Below the pieces are notes generated by a model. It made no database searches, was not told the origin of the DNA, and worked only from the letters and a program-made list of their open reading frames with translations. The position numbers were made by a program, and so were the translations under genes. From positions 372,001 through 436,000 of the forward strand of contig NZ_JAGIOI010000001.1 of assembly GCF_017876675.1 (NCBI RefSeq): a stretch of DNA of 64,000 bases. Reading direction: 5' to 3'. Below, piece by piece: positions 9,271-17,404 of this stretch. The stretch is from Arthrobacter stackebrandtii. GTDB lineage: Bacteria > Actinomycetota > Actinomycetes > Actinomycetales > Micrococcaceae. Numbering within the stretch: the stretch's first letter is position 1; every line of letters starts with the position of its first letter.

Positions 9271-10374
9271 CTATTTACACTTGACGACCATCGGCGCCAA
9301 AAGTGGCTTGGAGATCGCGGCGATTTTATCGTTGGCCAGCACTGGCGATTCCCACCCGCCCGGGTAAATGGCAGCGACGGTGACGCTGACATCCTGGGGG
9401 CCGCCCAGCAGCAACTGCAGCAGCCCGCCAACAAGGCTGTCCAACAACCTGACGACCCCGCCCAGCAGGCCGCCGGATTCCTTGTCAAGCCCCATTGTTT
9501 GATGTGTCCCTGTGACGTCAGCCGTCGTGTATTTTCCACTGACGCCAACGGTCAGCCGGTACGCTACTGGCGTTGGATGGCTGTCCACGGGCGCCGACCA
9601 TGAAATGTCAATGTTCTGGTCGCCAGTCCCAGATGAAGCACACTTCAAAGTTGTCGGAGGCTGCATCACGCCTAAGGTGATGGATGACTTCGCGTCTGCA
9701 GTGACAGCCATGGCCGCCCTTGTGGACTCCACCTTCACAGCCGCCCCGAGCGGCATGGCAACAGCCAGGGTGATAATGACGGCAACGGCACCCAGCCATT
9801 TCCGTCGTCCCGCTCCGGTGCCGGTTCCACGCGGCGGATCACCGAATTCACGGCCTCCGCCCGGACACCGTCGTACAAACGCCACATACAACAGGTAGGC
9901 GCACAGGCCGCCACCCAGCAGAAGGAGCCACGGTGACGCCAACCAGCTGACCAGATACCCCACGAAAGGAAAGCTGACAAATACCCGGTCAACACTGTCT
10001 CCGACGAATGGTTGAAGGTCGGCAATTGAGTTGGCGTCGCCCTTGAGCACCAGCCCAATACCGGGTTCGGCGGACACGACCCTGTGAGTCACCCGTGACC
10101 CGGTGGATGACACCACGGAAACCACTTCACCGGGCGCAATGCCGGAGGATGGCGCCGGCACCGCCAACGCCAGGGAGCCTGTAGGGATGGCCGGAGCCAT
10201 TGACCCGGAGGCGAAGATCAGAGGTTTGACGCCAAAGATGAACGCCGCAGCGGCCACCACCAGGCAGATCAGTCCCAGCGCAGCACCAATGTTGAGCAGC
10301 CAGCGATCAAGCAGCCGCGGGCCCGCAACCAGTGTGGGCTCCACAGGCGTCCCGGGCGAAGAATCTACGCTCAT
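9271..10374 (-). CDS. SipW-type signal peptidase fused to surface domain
   Basis: A 367-residue membrane protein. Residues 25-55 form a membrane helix, followed by the S26B (ER/SipW-type) peptidase core: SGSMAPAIPTGSLALAV with the catalytic Ser, and VTHRVVSAEPGIG with the His that replaces Lys in this subfamily. A second helix lies near 145-170. A third helix follows a basic linker (about 195-215) and leads to an exported C-terminal part of about 150 residues that starts AKSSITLGVMQPPTTLKC and resembles a fibronectin-III-like or SipW-substrate domain (DISWSAP). It includes the hydrophobic stretch LLGGVVRLLDSLVGGLLQLL. It is last in a six-gene operon: its ATG lies one base after the upstream stop. 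Cleavage of the operon's SipW-dependent precursors is inferred. A peptidase carrying a substrate-like tail is unusual. Confidence 0.8.
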   Translation of the reverse strand: MSVDSSPGTPVEPTLVAGPRLLDRWLLNIGAALGLICLVVAAAAFIFGVKPLIFASGSMAPAIPTGSLALAVPAPSSGIAPGEVVSVVSSTGSRVTHRVVSAEPGIGLVLKGDANSIADLQPFVGDSVDRVFVSFPFVGYLVSWLASPWLLLLGGGLCAYLLYVAFVRRCPGGGREFGDPPRGTGTGAGRRKWLGAVAVIITLAVAMPLGAAVKVESTRAAMAVTADAKSSITLGVMQPPTTLKCASSGTGDQNIDISWSAPVDSHPTPVAYRLTVGVSGKYTTADVTGTHQTMGLDKESGGLLGGVVRLLDSLVGGLLQLLLGGPQDVSVTVAAIYPGGWESPVLANDKIAAISKPLLAPMVVKCK

Positions 10375-10375
10375 C

Positions 10376-10966
10376 TCAAGAGACCCCCACCGTGGCGGTA
10401 AACATCAGCTTTACATCTACAACGTTTCCCTGCACAGTCCCGGGTGTCTCCAACGGCAGGACATACTGCACGCAAACGGTCTGCTCCCCTGCCAGGGCCA
10501 GCTCCCGTGGCGCGGATGCACCGGGGAACTGTCCCGATGAGTTCTCCAGCAGGGTTTCACCGCCACAGCTGGTGCCCTCAGAAGTCGTGCCGGAGGTCAC
10601 CGTCACCCGCAGCCAAGTGAACGGCTGTCCGGTGTGGCGGTTAACAACTGAACCGCTGATCGTATACGGCACGGGCGTGGAACCAGAGTTCTTCACGGTC
10701 ACCAACGCCGCCTGGCTCAGGCCGGGATACCAATTCGCCCCGTCAATGGGCAGGACATATTCCTTGCCCACTGAAGCCCCCGACTCTCCCACCCCAAGTG
10801 AGATGGTTGCCGCGGACAGGTGGATCGTCGCCGTGGCTTCTCCCGTCCACGACGCAAGCGTCGAAACAGCCCCGAAGCCCGCCAGCAGGCCCAGCGACAG
10901 CAGGGCCTTCCGTTGCATCCAGCGGCGTCCTCCCCTGGCATCCGCGGCAACATTGGCAGCCCTCAC
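10376..10966 (-). CDS. SipW-dependent exported protein (TasA/CalY-like)
   Basis: A 196-residue exported protein. After a basic start (RGGRRWMQRKALLSLGLLAG) comes the hydrophobic segment and the short W-containing junction STLASWTGEATATI typical of SipW-processed proteins (A-x-W then a charged, T/A-rich run). The mature part is a Val/Thr/Ser-rich beta domain with Cys residues near 130 and 160. The GTG at 10966 overlaps the previous stop (GTGA) and has AGGAGG 8 bases upstream, so I prefer it to the internal ATG at 10918. It lies between an LPxTG protein and the SipW-like peptidase at 9271-10374, which is its likely processing enzyme. Assembly into fibres, as for TasA, is only inferred. Confidence 0.7.
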   Translation of the reverse strand: MRAANVAADARGGRRWMQRKALLSLGLLAGFGAVSTLASWTGEATATIHLSAATISLGVGESGASVGKEYVLPIDGANWYPGLSQAALVTVKNSGSTPVPYTISGSVVNRHTGQPFTWLRVTVTSGTTSEGTSCGGETLLENSSGQFPGASAPRELALAGEQTVCVQYVLPLETPGTVQGNVVDVKLMFTATVGVS

Positions 10967-11541
10967 GGTGATTCCCTCCTCTTACTTGTTCTCATGTACG
11001 CCCCGGCGCCACCCAACAAGACCGCCAAGCCCACCGTCCAGAGCCAGTTCTGGGCACCTGTCACCGGCAGCTGGCCTGGCCCTGCCGGCGTTGCCTCTCC
11101 CACCTTCACCTGCAGCCGCACCGGCCACCCGCCATCTTGAGAGGTGTTGCCCGCTTCTTCCGGGAGTAGCACTGCCACGCTGATCGCGGCCTCGGCGCCC
11201 GGTTGCAAACTGGTGACGTCCGGCTGCGTATTTCCCACCAACTCCGTCCCGCCGGCCTCAACAGGTGTCGTTGCCTGCACGCCAACTGTCACTGTCATGG
11301 GGTAGCCGTTGCGGACCCACAAAGTCCTTTCGATGCCCTCCCCGGGAGCCAATTTCTGGGAGCCGGAAAAGAGGTTGGGAACCTCTCCGCCATAGTGCAC
11401 GCCGTCCGTGCTGTATGAAATATTGGCCGGCGCGGCAGCCTCGGCACCGGGGACGACCACCAGGGGAACCGCACCCGCAACCAGCGCCACGGCAACGGCC
11501 GTCGTGCGGACCCTCTGCCTTGGCATCATTCGGGGAATCAT
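10963..11541 (-). CDS. LPxTG-anchored surface protein
   Basis: A 192-residue wall protein. An N-terminal basic start and hydrophobic core (TTAVAVALVAGAVPLVV) form a Sec signal ending near AEAA. The mature domain (about 40-150) is beta-rich. The C terminus is a full sortase signal: LPVTG, then helix WLWTVGLAVLLGGAGAYM and the tail RTSKRRESP. It is therefore expected to be joined covalently to peptidoglycan by a sortase, which is not encoded in this window. The ATG at 11541 overlaps the upstream peptidase stop (ATGA) and has GAGGAG 6 bases upstream; a longer frame to 11685 would overlap that gene. Within the operon it could be the wall anchor or base for the SipW-processed proteins (inferred). 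Confidence 0.85.
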   Translation of the reverse strand: MIPRMMPRQRVRTTAVAVALVAGAVPLVVVPGAEAAAPANISYSTDGVHYGGEVPNLFSGSQKLAPGEGIERTLWVRNGYPMTVTVGVQATTPVEAGGTELVGNTQPDVTSLQPGAEAAISVAVLLPEEAGNTSQDGGWPVRLQVKVGEATPAGPGQLPVTGAQNWLWTVGLAVLLGGAGAYMRTSKRRESP

Positions 11542-12146
11542 GTCCATCTCCTCTTCGCCGCCCGGGCATCCCGGTATGCGCCAACAAACATGAATGCCGA
11601 GTATGCCAGCAGTCCCGTGACGGCAATGATTGTCACGGCCTGCCGCTCCCGGCCACTGAACATGCTGTTGACATATCCCAGCCACGGCATCTGGTACCAG
11701 AGCCGGCCCCGGATCTGCTCCGCGCGGATGGGATCGTCATCGCTCCCGTTTGCGTCACCCCGGGTGGTCAGTCGCAACTCGCCGTCCAGTGTTGACCCCA
11801 CACCCACCACCCTGTGCGTGACAACCGCGGGCTCACCCGACTTCAACTGGAACGTGATGACGTCGCCAGTTCTAACCTCGGCCGGGTCCACGGGGCGCAC
11901 CACTGCAAGGCTCCCCGGAGGGAGGCCAGGTTCCATGGAACTGGTCAGCACTGTATATGCGGTGGCACCGGCAGCCTTGGGAACAACAATCATGACGGCC
12001 GCCACGGCCAGCACCGCTATCAAAACGAACCAGGAGAGGACCTGGCCAATCAAGTTCCACACGCGGGAATGACGGCGCTTGCGCCGTTTTCCCTGGCCTC
12101 TGTTCAGCTGGCGCCGGGTCACCGGCTCGGTGGCAGGCGTCGTCAT
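11538..12146 (-). CDS. sipW: SipW-type signal peptidase I
   Basis: A 202-residue membrane serine peptidase of the S26B group. A strongly basic cytoplasmic leader (residues 11-27) precedes a membrane helix at 33-55, then TVLTSSMEPGLPPGSLAVV with the catalytic Ser, GDVITFQL, and VVTHRVVGV with the catalytic His, then RGDANGSDDDPI. A second helix lies near 170-190. The Ser/His dyad and small size are those of Bacillus SipW, which cleaves TasA and TapA, rather than the Ser/Lys SipS type. The gene overlaps the TasA-like gene upstream (ATGA at 12143-12146) and the LPxTG gene downstream, so translation is coupled. A second peptidase of this group ends the same operon (9271-10374). Confidence 0.88.
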   Translation of the reverse strand: MTTPATEPVTRRQLNRGQGKRRKRRHSRVWNLIGQVLSWFVLIAVLAVAAVMIVVPKAAGATAYTVLTSSMEPGLPPGSLAVVRPVDPAEVRTGDVITFQLKSGEPAVVTHRVVGVGSTLDGELRLTTRGDANGSDDDPIRAEQIRGRLWYQMPWLGYVNSMFSGRERQAVTIIAVTGLLAYSAFMFVGAYRDARAAKRRWT

Positions 12147-12739
12147 TGCTCCGCCCCGGCAAAGTTCAGCACCAGCTGGATTTGGCCCCCGGAAGCACTG
12201 ACGCTCATGTTCGCGTTGACCATGACCCGGACACAGAACATTTCGGCTTCACCGGCAGTCCCTGCAGCGCTCAATGTGCGGGGGCCGTTGATGAACGTGG
12301 CACCGCTGTCAATGCCGCCTTGGTACTCCAGGTTGCCGCCAATGGTCTCTTGGGCCAGGCACGCGGTGGGATCGGCAATCTTCGTCAGCCGCACCGAAAT
12401 CGAGTGGGCGAATTCCGAGTCGGGCCCTTGTCCGGCGCCGATCGCGGGGCCAAGCCCCGCCAGGTCGTATGTCACGGGCTTGGCGTTGGCGTTGCTGAGG
12501 GTCAGCGGGGCCTGGACAAACTGTCCGGGCACCATGTTGCTGGTGTCCAGGCTCGCGAACTCAAAGTTAGGCACGGGCTTGTCCCCGCCACTACTGGCAA
12601 GCAGGCCCCATACGCCAGTGGTGACGACGCCGGCGTTGATGGTCCCCTCGGCGCGCCAAAGTGCGGCCGTGCCTTGGGCGCTGGCGAACAGCACCACGAG
12701 CACGGCCGCCACGAGGGCAGTCGCGAGGACTTTGCGCAT
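12143..12739 (-). CDS. SipW-dependent exported protein (TasA/CalY-like)
   Basis: A 198-residue exported protein with MRKVLATALVAAVLVVLFAS followed by AQGTAALWRAEGTINAGVVT. The short signal with an A-L-W-x-x-x-x-x-I-x-A-G-x-(V/I)-T junction is the hallmark of SipW substrates, and the neighbour at 12747-13310 has TLALWQDSEDISAGTVTSG. The mature domain is beta-rich with Cys near 129 and 170. It overlaps the sipW gene by four bases and follows the second TasA-like gene by seven. The best model is a surface fibre or matrix protein processed by one of the operon's two peptidases. No ribosome site stronger than TAGG is seen, so coupling with the upstream gene is likely. Confidence 0.75.
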   Translation of the reverse strand: MRKVLATALVAAVLVVLFASAQGTAALWRAEGTINAGVVTTGVWGLLASSGGDKPVPNFEFASLDTSNMVPGQFVQAPLTLSNANAKPVTYDLAGLGPAIGAGQGPDSEFAHSISVRLTKIADPTACLAQETIGGNLEYQGGIDSGATFINGPRTLSAAGTAGEAEMFCVRVMVNANMSVSASGGQIQLVLNFAGAEQ

Positions 12740-12746
12740 CGGCGGC

Positions 12747-13310
12747 CTACGGTACAGTCGGCCGGACCTGGTTGAGGGTCAGCGTGAGCGCCGTCAAGTC
12801 AATGGGCTGGTCCATGGTGTCAACGGGAGTGCTCCCCTCGGTGCCTTCCAGGAAATCTACGGTGATCGCAACCGAAAGGTTGTAGCTGCCGGGCGCGGCA
12901 AAGGAGACCTTGCTGCCCGCAATCGTCAGCCCCGAGTCCGTGGACGACGGTACAACATCCACGGTGACTTGGCCGGCCAGCTCCGCCGGAATCGCCGCAG
13001 CAAAGGATCCGACGGTGAGTTCCCCCTGGAGGTTCTTGCCGTCTGCACTAATCGTCACGTTCTGGTTGTAAACAACAGTGTCTCCCGGAACGATGTGGTC
13101 CGTCGTGGGATCGAAATCCGTGGTGGCGGCGCCGCTGCTGGTGTCGGTCCAGGCTCCCGCGGCTGCCGTATCCATTGTCAGGTGGCCCGATGTCACGGTT
13201 CCCGCTGAGATGTCCTCGCTGTCTTGCCAAAGAGCAAGCGTACCGGCTCCCCCAAGCATTAACGCTGTTGCTGCACCGGCCGCGATCGCGGCCTTCGTTA
13301 CCTTTTTCAT
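12747..13310 (-). CDS. SipW-dependent exported protein, operon leader
   Basis: A 187-residue protein that opens the six-gene operon. MKKVTKAAIAAGAATALMLG is the signal; GGAGTLALWQDSEDISAGTV is the SipW-type cleavage region, matching actinobacterial proteins annotated as alternate-type signal peptide proteins. The mature part (about 50-187) is rich in Thr, Asp, Ser and Val with no Cys and looks like a TasA/CalY beta-sandwich. I place the start at 13310 because AAGGA lies 9 bases before it; the ATG nine codons upstream lacks a site. The AT-rich region 13340-13470 should hold the operon promoter. By analogy with TasA it may be the main fibre subunit, but this has not been shown for this group. 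Confidence 0.78.
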   Translation of the reverse strand: MKKVTKAAIAAGAATALMLGGAGTLALWQDSEDISAGTVTSGHLTMDTAAAGAWTDTSSGAATTDFDPTTDHIVPGDTVVYNQNVTISADGKNLQGELTVGSFAAAIPAELAGQVTVDVVPSSTDSGLTIAGSKVSFAAPGSYNLSVAITVDFLEGTEGSTPVDTMDQPIDLTALTLTLNQVRPTVP

Positions 13311-13525
13311 GAACCCAGTCCTTTGGTTAAGTTTCATGCCCCCAGTAGGCAGGTATAACCACCTAATCCCAAAAACATAGGAAAGTCACCTTCATTGGGG
13401 CCATTTTCAAAGCCACAAAAAGAAATTGTGATTTTCAGATATTGATTGAAACGGTGAAAAAGTGTCAACACTAATTCTTCGGATTGCAGAGATTCGAGCA
13501 CAAAACGTCACCCGCCCCATCGCCG

Positions 13526-13600
13526 GCCGTCTGCCAAAAATGCCAGGCGTGCAGCCCGCTGAACTCCGGGGCGGCGGCAACCATGACTCTGGCAGACGGC
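13526..13600 (+). other. Long-range inverted repeat upstream of nhaA
   Basis: An 11-bp perfect inverted repeat, GCCGTCTGCCA (13526-13536) with its complement (13590-13600), encloses 53 bases that contain further GC-rich pairing options (CGCCCC with GGGGCG). It sits 150 bases before the nhaA start, in a gene-free leader. It could be a structured leader RNA; I cannot assign it to a known riboswitch class. Confidence 0.3.
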
Positions 13601-13754
13601 AACTAGATTCATGGTCACAGCATTCCTGCCGCCCGGCGGGATGTAAACTTGAACGCAGGTGCGCCGGGAAGTCTGGTCGGCAACAGTCTTGCCAACCCCA
13701 AAGGCCGCACGGATCACGTCGGCGCTTTGCACCAACGAAAGGGCGTGCCCGCCC

Positions 13755-15056
13755 ATGAACGCAATATCCAAGCCCCGCGTCTTCAGCCGCGGAAGCTATT
13801 CAGAGTTCGTCCGCATCAACAACATTCTCCGCTCGGAAACCGTCGGCGGCGCCCTGCTTCTCGCCGCAACTGTTGTTGCGCTGGTCTGGGCCAACTCCCC
13901 CATTGCAGAGAGCTACTTCAATCTGCGCGACTTCAAGATTGGCCCCGAGTCGCTGCACCTGAACTTGAGCCTGGGCAGTTGGGCCTCAGACGGCCTGCTC
14001 GCCATCTTCTTCTTCGTGGCAGGCCTGGAACTAAAGCGCGAGTTTGTTGCTGGCGACCTTCGCAACCCGGCACGAGCCATCGTCCCCATAACCGCCGCTG
14101 TTGGAGGCGTCATCCTGCCAGCACTGTTTTTCGTGGCAGTGAACTGGACGGCAGGTCCTGAGGTTTTGAGGGGCTGGGCAATCCCCACCGCCACCGACAT
14201 CGCCTTCGCGCTTGCGGTGCTGGCCGTCATCAGCACCCATTTGCCCACGGCACTGCGGACATTCCTGCTGACCCTTGCCGTGGTCGATGACCTCATCGCC
14301 ATCGCCATCATCGCCGTCTTCTACCCCGGTGAGATGAACTTCGGCTTCCTTGCCCTCGCTATCCTGCCGCTGGTTGCGTTTACCTGGCTGGTGCAAAAAC
14401 GCATCAGCTCTTGGTACCTGCTCATTCCCCTGGCCGTTGCCACCTGGGCGCTCGTCCACGCGTCCGGCGTCCACGCAACCGTTGCCGGGGTACTGCTTGG
14501 CTTCGCAGTGCCCGTCATTCGCTCCGCCAAACGTGGCGGACCTGACGCCGGTCCTGGCCTCGCCGAGCACTTCGAGCACGTGTTCCGCCCTGTCTCGGCC
14601 GGATTCGCGGTGCCACTTTTCGCCTTCTTCTCCGCCGGGGTGGCCCTTGGCGGCGTTGCCGGTTTGAAGTCGGCGTTCACGGATTCAGTCGCCATCGGCA
14701 TCGTCGGTGCCTTGATCGTTGGCAAATTCCTTGGTGTTTTAGGTGCCACGTGGATTGTCACCAAAACCACCAAGGCCACCCTCGACGACGGCCTCGCCTG
14801 GATTGATGTTGTCGGGCTCGCACTATTAGCGGGCGTGGGCTTCACCGTCTCCCTGCTGATTAGCGAACTGAGTTTCGGGGATGATTCGCCGCACTACAGC
14901 CACGCAAAGGTCGCCATTCTCGCCGGGTCCTTGGTTGCGGCGCTACTGGCAACGGTTGTCCTGCGGATCCGAAATCGCCACTACAGAAAGCTCGCCGAGA
15001 TCGAATCACGCGACGACGACGGAGACGGCATCCCCGATGTTTACCAGCAGGGGTAG
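13755..15056 (+). CDS. nhaA: Na+/H+ antiporter NhaA
   Basis: A 433-residue inner-membrane antiporter that exchanges external H+ for internal Na+ or Li+. About twelve hydrophobic helices are visible. Family motifs include [16 protein letters not shown] in TM2 and the paired-Asp motif [16 protein letters not shown] in TM5 with the ion-binding Asp residues, plus [14 protein letters not shown] before it. The C terminus is hydrophilic and acidic ([16 protein letters not shown]), longer than in E. coli NhaA and Asp-rich enough to suggest a metal-binding or regulatory tail (inference). The ATG at 13755 was chosen because upstream codons lack hydrophobic or NhaA-like sequence. It stands alone, downstream of a leader with an inverted repeat. 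Confidence 0.95.
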   Translation: MNAISKPRVFSRGSYSEFVRINNILRSETVGGALLLAATVVALVWANSPIAESYFNLRDFKIGPESLHLNLSLGSWASDGLLAIFFFVAGLELKREFVAGDLRNPARAIVPITAAVGGVILPALFFVAVNWTAGPEVLRGWAIPTATDIAFALAVLAVISTHLPTALRTFLLTLAVVDDLIAIAIIAVFYPGEMNFGFLALAILPLVAFTWLVQKRISSWYLLIPLAVATWALVHASGVHATVAGVLLGFAVPVIRSAKRGGPDAGPGLAEHFEHVFRPVSAGFAVPLFAFFSAGVALGGVAGLKSAFTDSVAIGIVGALIVGKFLGVLGATWIVTKTTKATLDDGLAWIDVVGLALLAGVGFTVSLLISELSFGDDSPHYSHAKVAILAGSLVAALLATVVLRIRNRHYRKLAEIESRDDDGDGIPDVYQQG

Positions 15057-15167
15057 TTCCATCTCCTGCCCATGAATTGCAGAGTTGCACGGGAAATGCG
15101 TGAGGTTTCTCACTCCGTCACATATGCTGGGTTTCCTGGGTGTGTCATTCGGACAGGGGAATCAGAC

Positions 15168-15284
15168 ATGAGCTTGGAATACCGGGATAAGCACGAGAAG
15201 CGCGTGCGCCGCTTGAAAGCGACTGGCGTCGGCGGCCTATTTGTCATCGTATGCATTGTCGTTTACTTCGCATTGCTGAACTGA
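15168..15284 (+). CDS. 38-residue single-pass membrane protein
   Basis: A very short frame: MSLEYRDKHEKRVRRLKATG followed by a 17-residue hydrophobic helix ending VVYFALLN. Positive residues precede the helix, so the N terminus should be cytoplasmic. AGGGGA lies 8 bases before the ATG, which supports translation; a longer frame from 15072 lacks such a site. It sits between nhaA and a VanZ-like gene on the same strand. Function unknown; it could be a regulatory microprotein for a membrane neighbour. Confidence 0.55.
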   Translation: MSLEYRDKHEKRVRRLKATGVGGLFVIVCIVVYFALLN

Positions 15285-15431
15285 GATACGTCGTCCTGCA
15301 GTCTGACAGGTCCCCCGTTGTCGTAAACTGAACGGGCTGCCGGCCCTCCTTCGGTTCGGCAGTGTCACCAGCAGAGGCCATCCACAAGACTGGGGTATGT
15401 CATCAAGGCGCACCATCGCACGGCCCTTATT

Positions 15432-15893
15432 TTGGCTGCAATATACGGGGTTGCCGTAATTGCCATTGTCTTCTGGCCAACTCCCGTGGACCGGCCGGCA
15501 GCCGGGGGCCTCAAAGCAACACTGGAGTGGCTCCATCAGCACGGCTTGCCGCAAGCTATCGGCTACAACCAAGTGGAATTCTCCGCCAATGTGGCCATGT
15601 TCATTCCCATGGGCATCATCGCCGCCGCATATTTCAAAAACGTGCTTTTAGGTGCACTCGCCGGCGCGTTTGCATCCAGCCTCATTGAACTGAGCCAGGC
15701 GCTATTCCTCCCTGCACGCTACGCCTCAGGGTTGGACGTCGTAGCCAACACCCTGGGTGCGGCCATCGGCGCCGCTGCTTACTGTCTCTTCGTTGCGGCA
15801 TACACGGGCCGCATGACTGCAGGTACGCCTCCGTTGAATGCAGAGCTGTCCGCGCCATCCGATTTACAGCTCGACCGCTCTGGCGTCCGGTGA
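15432..15893 (+). CDS. VanZ-like family membrane protein
   Basis: A protein of at least 153 residues with the VanZ fold: a first hydrophobic stretch ending FWPTPVDRPA, the loop YNQVEFSANVAMFIPMG, then three more helices with SSLIELSQALFLPARYASGL and DVVANTLGAAIGA. VanZ-like proteins are small membrane proteins, one of which confers low-level teicoplanin resistance; most are uncharacterised. The start is unclear: this frame begins at a TTG, but the first helix appears to begin upstream (KAHHRTALILAAIY), where only a CTG at 15390 is available, so the 5' end may be mutated. The complete ISAs1 element begins 14 bases after the stop codon, and its target duplication lies just past the gene. Confidence 0.75.
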   Translation: MAAIYGVAVIAIVFWPTPVDRPAAGGLKATLEWLHQHGLPQAIGYNQVEFSANVAMFIPMGIIAAAYFKNVLLGALAGAFASSLIELSQALFLPARYASGLDVVANTLGAAIGAAAYCLFVAAYTGRMTAGTPPLNAELSAPSDLQLDRSGVR

Positions 15894-15907
15894 CTGCCCG
15901 GCCTCCC

Positions 15908-17204
15908 CAGGGCGACTGCAAAGTCTTTTCTGAGTGGCCGGCGTCTTAATATGTGAGACAAACACGGCCGGGATGTCAAAAAGTGAGAACCCCTGTTAAT
16001 CCAGTAGGTGTCTAATCCGCTGTATTGCCAGGAGTTCTCGCATGCCATCGTCTCACCTTGCCTCGTTCATTGACGAATTCGCCACGGTCGGGCCGGTGGA
16101 GATTGACCCGGGCAAGGTGCTGATTGCTCTGTCCGAACTCAAGGACCCCCGCAGAAAGCGCGGGGTGCGACACCGGTTCGCGCACCTGTTGGTCATCATG
16201 GTCTGCTCCGTATTGGCTGGTGCAACCTCGCTGGTGGAGCTGGCCGAGTGGGCGGCCGACACGGCCCGGGACCAGCTCGCCGCCTTGGGCATCGGCGCCC
16301 CGCACGCGACCACGCTGGCCCGGGTCCTCCAACGCCTGGACGCCGACGCCCTGGACCGGCTGGCAGGGACATGGGCCCAGGAAATGACAGGCGTGGCGGC
16401 GATCGCCATCGATGGGAAGGAAGTCCGCGGAGCGAAGAACGGCGGCGGTGCACGGGTCCACCTGCTCGCCGGCATCGATCAGGCCACAGGGGCCGTGCTG
16501 GTGCAGGAGAACGTGTCTGAGAAGCACAACGAGATCACCTACTTCAAGCCACTGCTGGAAGGGATCAAAGACCTGAAGGGCGTTGTCATATCCGCAGACG
16601 CCTTGCATACGCAGCGCGAGCATGCCGACTACCTGCACTCCCGGGAAGCCCACTTCGTCTTTACCGTCAAGGCCAACCAGCCCAAACTTCATGACCAGCT
16701 GCGCAGCCTGCCATGGAACCGTGTCCGTGCCGGAAACAAGACCCACGAAAGCGCCAATGGCCGCGAGATCGAACGCACCATCAAGTGCGTCAGTCTCGCC
16801 GATGGCATCAACTTCCCCCACGCCACCCAGGCCGCACAGATCACCCGTAAGTCCAGGCCGCTCGGGACCCGAGAATGGTCGACTGAGACCGTCTACATCG
16901 TCACGTCACTGACACCGGCACAAGGGAAACCGGAACTCATCGGGTCCCTGATCCGCGGCCACTGGGGAATTGAGAACGGTCTGCACTGGCGCCGCGACGT
17001 GACCTGGCGGGAGGACGAGAGCCAGGTGAGGCGGGGAAACGCACCACGGGTGATGGCCTCCCTGAGGAACATCGCCATCACCATCCTGCGCCTGGAAGGA
17101 GAAACGAACATCGCCAAAGCCACCCGCGGCGCACGCAACTACCCTCACCGCGCCCTCAAACTCGCCGGACTCACTACCACCTAAACGACTTTGCAGTCAC
17201 CCTG
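15908..17204 (+). mobile_element. Complete ISAs1-family insertion sequence
   Basis: A 1297-bp element. Its ends are 18-base imperfect inverted repeats (CAGGGCGACTGCAAAGTC at 15908-15925; CAGGGTGACTGCAAAGTC as the complement of 17187-17204; one mismatch), flanked by a perfect 10-bp duplication. It contains one intact transposase gene (16042-17184). A diverged 3' remnant of the same family lies at 8744-9018. The element sits just downstream of the VanZ-like gene without breaking it. Confidence 0.93.
16042..17184 (+). CDS. ISAs1-family transposase
   Basis: A 380-residue DDE transposase. The N terminus carries the short family helix region (LKDPRRKRGVRHRFAHLLVI), followed by the RNase H-like core: AIAIDGKEVRGAKN with the first Asp, VVISADALHTQREHADYL with the second, and the distal IRGHWGIENGLHWRRDVTWR with the Glu. 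AGGAG precedes the ATG by 7 bases. The reading frame is complete and lies between intact terminal repeats, so the enzyme may be active. Confidence 0.93.
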   Translation: MPSSHLASFIDEFATVGPVEIDPGKVLIALSELKDPRRKRGVRHRFAHLLVIMVCSVLAGATSLVELAEWAADTARDQLAALGIGAPHATTLARVLQRLDADALDRLAGTWAQEMTGVAAIAIDGKEVRGAKNGGGARVHLLAGIDQATGAVLVQENVSEKHNEITYFKPLLEGIKDLKGVVISADALHTQREHADYLHSREAHFVFTVKANQPKLHDQLRSLPWNRVRAGNKTHESANGREIERTIKCVSLADGINFPHATQAAQITRKSRPLGTREWSTETVYIVTSLTPAQGKPELIGSLIRGHWGIENGLHWRRDVTWREDESQVRRGNAPRVMASLRNIAITILRLEGETNIAKATRGARNYPHRALKLAGLTTT

Positions 17205-17404
17205 CCGGCCTCCCCCACAATCCATTTTATTCGGGAAATTCTGGAAAATTTGCTGAAAACGACTTTATTGGATATTCTCCTCGAGGAGCTATCTAGGGTC
17301 GCTCAACCAATGACAGGAATGGCCCACGGTTTGTCGCGCCCAAAAATGGGCTATCGGACAACCTGGATTTCCTTAATTGGTTCATCGTAATTTGGGGGTA
17401 CGAA

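Larger units (their letters stand above)
15898..17214. repeat. 10-bp target duplication flanking ISAs1
   Basis: CCGGCCTCCC occurs at 15898-15907 and again at 17205-17214, directly adjoining the two terminal repeats of the ISAs1 element. The copies are identical, so the element inserted in one step and has not rearranged since. The length fits this IS family. Confidence 0.9.
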
